From Nitrososphaerota archaeon (lineage in GTDB: Archaea > Thermoproteota > Nitrososphaeria_A > Caldarchaeales > Wolframiiraptoraceae): DNA of 36,319 nt. Positions within the stretch are counted from its first letter, which is position 1. Every line of letters starts with the position of its first letter. The stretch lies in the NCBI GenBank assembly GCA_021163925.1, contig JAGGTD010000062.1, positions 1 to 36,319 of the forward strand, written 5' to 3'. Positions 34,144-36,319 of the stretch are shown piece after piece. The position numbers and the translations under genes are program-made. The notes below the pieces were generated by a model. That model was not told the origin of the DNA. It worked only from the letters and a program-made list of their open reading frames with translations, and did not search any database.

Positions 34144-34647
34144 CTAATATGCCGTCACGCTCCTAACGTTCGGGATCTTCAGCAACTTACTCAAGCCTTC
34201 CCCGGATAATGGTTGTTCAAGCACTAGGATGAGCTTTGGTTCTGGGAATAGTTCCGGGTCCTCCGCCACGGCCTGCCTTATACTTATCCCCTCATCGGCG
34301 ATTATCTTGGCCGCGTTCGCCAAGATCCCAACCGCGCTTGGATCGGCTCTTATCTCGACCACCGAGTATCCCAGCTCCTTCGCTATGGGGGCTAGGAATG
34401 CACCGGCCGGCTTCAGCCCCGTGAAGATCCTCCTCAGGGTTGGATCTCCTAAGAGTTGCTGTATAGTCTGTCTCACAACCCTCCTATCTACTCCTGCCGC
34501 CCTCGCGAGAGATGAGTCCGCTATCTCGACTGGGCCCACGACGACCTTACCATCCTCGCTTATGCCCAGCCCATACTCTATCATCAACCTAACTACCTTG
34601 ATTCTTGCGGGATAATCCTTAAGCTTGTCAGCTATCCTACTCCACAT
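34144..34647 (-). CDS. HTH-ACT domain regulator (COG2150-like)
   Basis: A 167-aa archaeal regulator. The N-terminal part has a helix-turn-helix with IADSSLARAAGVDRRVVRQTIQQLL; the C-terminal part is ACT-like (VVEIRADPSAVGILANAAKIIADEGISIRQAVAED). Proteins of this layout were described as regulators of amino-acid metabolism; the effector is unknown. ATG 34647 lies about 30 bases from TATA-like CATTATAAC, so a leaderless message is likely. It lies between the B3/B4 and cyclo-ligase genes. Confidence 0.82.
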   Translation of the reverse strand: MWSRIADKLKDYPARIKVVRLMIEYGLGISEDGKVVVGPVEIADSSLARAAGVDRRVVRQTIQQLLGDPTLRRIFTGLKPAGAFLAPIAKELGYSVVEIRADPSAVGILANAAKIIADEGISIRQAVAEDPELFPEPKLILVLEQPLSGEGLSKLLKIPNVRSVTAY

Positions 34648-34700
34648 CCTCTAGCATATGATCGGCTCAGCTAGTTATAATGGATATTGCTTATAGGGGT

Positions 34701-35429
34701 CTATCGGAAGCCAGCCTTCCTCAACCTTCTCAATAAGGGTATCTGATTGAGCTTCTCCTCATCGAGTAGATCCCATAAAATTCCTCTTGGTCTAGCTCTT
34801 CTCCGTTCAATCTTTATCAGATCTCTCGGGGTTGCGATGTAGTCAACGGTTAGATCGTATGGTTCTGATGGGAGTCTCTCATAGACTTGGATGTCGTGGA
34901 CGTTCGTCATTATGGGCGTATTTTCATCAACCTTCCCGAGCTCTCTCAAGATCGCGTATTCGAGCTCCCCATATCCTCCCCCCTTCCCAATCCTAGCCCC
35001 ATCTCTTGAAACCGCCACAGATCCGGTGACTATCAAATCCACCCTCGGAAGGTCTTCGGGATCTATTATCCTTCCATATCTGAATGCTCCCCGAATCGTT
35101 GAGGCTCTCTCAAGCATCCTCCTCGGAATCCTTGAAGGGTCGAGTATGAGGAAGCCTCTCCTAAGCCTTGGGGTAGGCATTATCAGGATCTTCCCATCCA
35201 GCAGACACCTATATCTGACATATCTTTGGGGAGAGTCTGGGCTCACCTTGACGGCCCTCGAATCGATATACTCTTTCAGGTTTAGGAGTCTTGAGGCCGC
35301 CTTCTCAGCTCCGATGAAGTTCGGGATCCTGCCGTAGACGGGTCTTGGAAACTTGGCTAAGCCCAGCTCCTCAAGCCTTCTCCAAACCTCGCGTCTAATC
35401 CTATCCTTCTCCTCCTTCACGGCGTTCAA
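34701..35429 (-). CDS. 5-formyltetrahydrofolate cyclo-ligase family protein
   Basis: A 242-aa protein of the MTHFS family: KEEKDRIRREVWRRLEE at the N terminus, YRCLLDGKILIMPTPRLRRGF, and the nucleotide/substrate motif RIGKGGGYGELEYAIL. Bacterial and eukaryotic members turn 5-formyl-THF into 5,10-methenyl-THF with ATP. Archaeal versions are diverged and may have other pterin or nucleotide substrates. The start is TTG 35429, five bases after the kinase stop, so both form an operon; GTG 35420 is an alternative. Confidence 0.82.
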   Translation of the reverse strand: MNAVKEEKDRIRREVWRRLEELGLAKFPRPVYGRIPNFIGAEKAASRLLNLKEYIDSRAVKVSPDSPQRYVRYRCLLDGKILIMPTPRLRRGFLILDPSRIPRRMLERASTIRGAFRYGRIIDPEDLPRVDLIVTGSVAVSRDGARIGKGGGYGELEYAILRELGKVDENTPIMTNVHDIQVYERLPSEPYDLTVDYIATPRDLIKIERRRARPRGILWDLLDEEKLNQIPLLRRLRKAGFR

Positions 35430-35434
35430 CTCAG

Positions 35435-36184
35435 CTAGATTACGTTCAGCGAGCTTAAGAGCTTGTTAAAGCTCTCCTCATCCATCCTAAGCTTATACAT
35501 CCTCGAAGAATCTATCGGAGGCTTAGATAATCCGAGCATCTTGAGGATCTTGCTTGAGTGTCGGCCGAAGGTCACATAGCTGAAGAAGGATGTGACGTTC
35601 GATGGCCTCCGCCTCCTACTCGCCTTGCCAAAGTCTATTATGACCGGAGATAGATTCCTCCTCAAGATTATGTGCCTCCTCGCGTCGCCGAGCTCTCCAT
35701 GATCGAGCCCTATCTTATCGAGGGCTCTCGCCTGTCTAAAGCATGAGGCCAAGACCATCTTCAAGGATCGAACCTCACCTACATCAAGCCCCTTTAGCCA
35801 AGTATCTAGATCCACCCCATCTATGTATTCGAGGGCGATGACGTGCTTACCTGACGCCCTAAGCTTCGCGCCTATTCCAACGCTGTTGGCGAGCTTGGTG
35901 TTCTCGGCCTCCTCGATCAGATCTCTTAGGGTTGAGTCCGTCCTCAAGACCTTTAATGCCACGTCCTCGCCTCTCATCCTCCCCCTAAACACAATCCCCC
36001 GATAGCCCTTGCCCAGCTTAAGTAATTCGCCGCCACCCCCAACTTCAACATAGATTCCATCGACCCCGCACTCCTCAAGCTCCTCGAGGATCATCGACGC
36101 GTATCCTAAGTCCTTGGATGGATAGGATAGTTCGAGCAAGAGGTCTGGGTTGTGTTTAAGCTCTCTCAACGTCAAGAGCTGCAT
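35435..36184 (-). CDS. Archaeal Ser/Thr protein kinase-like protein (COG2112-like)
   Basis: A 249-aa kinase fold: glycine loop KLGKGYRGIVFRG, lysine in VALKVLR, catalytic loop LDHGELGDARRHIIL and metal-binding IIDFGKAS. The loop has HGEL in place of HRDL, so the usual HRD aspartate is glutamate; I recall this as normal for the small archaeal COG2112 group. The target is unknown. ATG 36184 has GGAG eight bases before it and is preceded by GTG 36193. It follows a partial gene at the edge by 16 bases and is upstream of the cyclo-ligase relative. Confidence 0.83.
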   Translation of the reverse strand: MQLLTLRELKHNPDLLLELSYPSKDLGYASMILEELEECGVDGIYVEVGGGGELLKLGKGYRGIVFRGRMRGEDVALKVLRTDSTLRDLIEEAENTKLANSVGIGAKLRASGKHVIALEYIDGVDLDTWLKGLDVGEVRSLKMVLASCFRQARALDKIGLDHGELGDARRHIILRRNLSPVIIDFGKASRRRRPSNVTSFFSYVTFGRHSSKILKMLGLSKPPIDSSRMYKLRMDEESFNKLLSSLNVI

Positions 36185-36200
36185 GAACCTCACTCCAATC

Positions 36201-36319
36201 CTAGATGAATGGCGGCCTCGCCTTTAGAAATGAGCTTATGAATCTCAACGCGGATGAATTGTCTGTAAGATGCTCGATTAAGCGATCGATCCTATGATCT
36301 ATCTCCGCGCCCTTTATCG
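36201..36319 (-). CDS. 3' end of a gene at the right edge, product unknown
   Basis: The minus strand is open from the window edge to a TAG at 36201-36203, encoding IDHRIDRLIEHLTDNSSALRF then a basic end in KARPPFI. The helix-like pattern and the close spacing to the kinase start (16 bases) suggest the end of an upstream operon gene. There is too little to name it, and 39 codons could be open by chance. Confidence 0.45.
   Translation of the reverse strand, partial: IKGAEIDHRIDRLIEHLTDNSSALRFISSFLKARPPFI

Noticed and set aside
34236-34424. Proline/arginine-rich small frame antisense to the HTH-ACT gene
   Set aside because: Composition reflects the complementary strand of a conserved gene; no start signals.

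Overview
The window reads as a stretch of chromosome from an archaeon of the TACK (Thermoproteota-like) group, probably a thermophile. The evidence is a full set of archaeal information-processing genes (Orc1/Cdc6, clamp-loader subunits RfcL and RfcS, aEF-2 with its diphthamide histidine, archaeal S4), a wyosine-tRNA radical SAM enzyme (Taw1), a tungsten-type aldehyde ferredoxin oxidoreductase with a radical SAM maturase, and a crenactin-type actin. Crenactin is known from Thermoproteales, Korarchaeota, Aigarchaeota and some related lineages; I cannot place the organism more exactly. Many genes start 25-30 bases after a TATA-like box, so leaderless transcripts look common. TTG and GTG starts are frequent, and I moved several starts on that basis.

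Layout. 1-4.0 kb: the 5' part of a class I fumarase alpha subunit leaves the window at the left edge; it is divergent from cdc6, which converges on an rfcS-rfcL pair. 4.0-9.5 kb: mostly single housekeeping genes (TatD nuclease, SixA-like phosphatase, UPF0173 hydrolase, a CxxC protein, PflX-like radical SAM, MptD-like aldolase, dCTP deaminase). 8.7-12.0 kb: a tightly coupled minus-strand operon of an unknown 178-aa protein, crenactin, a coiled-coil protein with an isolated C-terminal peptide, and an RNase Z-like hydrolase. 12.1-16.6 kb: aEF-2 and a drug-export type ABC transporter. 16.6-16.95 kb: the only gap over 300 bases, packed with inverted repeats in front of a small basic protein gene.

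17-25.6 kb: inositol-phosphatase family protein, Fe-dependent alcohol dehydrogenase, Taw1, a HIT protein, a VapBC toxin-antitoxin pair, MoaC-MoaB, S4, an MFS transporter and a DUF89 phosphatase. 25.6-30.1 kb: a large repeat-built surface protein with a cytosolic tail, and two divergent DUF72 genes, one carrying a SWIM-like zinc motif. 30.1-36.3 kb: radical SAM maturase and AOR, a B3/B4-domain protein, an HTH-ACT regulator, a 5-formyl-THF cyclo-ligase relative, an unusual protein kinase, and the 3' end of one more gene at the right edge.

Functionally, MoaC/MoaB make the pyranopterin precursor that an AOR needs and the radical SAM gene next to aor probably matures it. MptD and the cyclo-ligase relative point to reduced-pterin C1 metabolism. 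The most promising places for something new are the crenactin operon, the inverted-repeat control region at 16.8-16.94 kb and the DUF72/DUF72-SWIM pair. I found no CRISPR array, insertion sequence, rRNA gene or complete tRNA gene.
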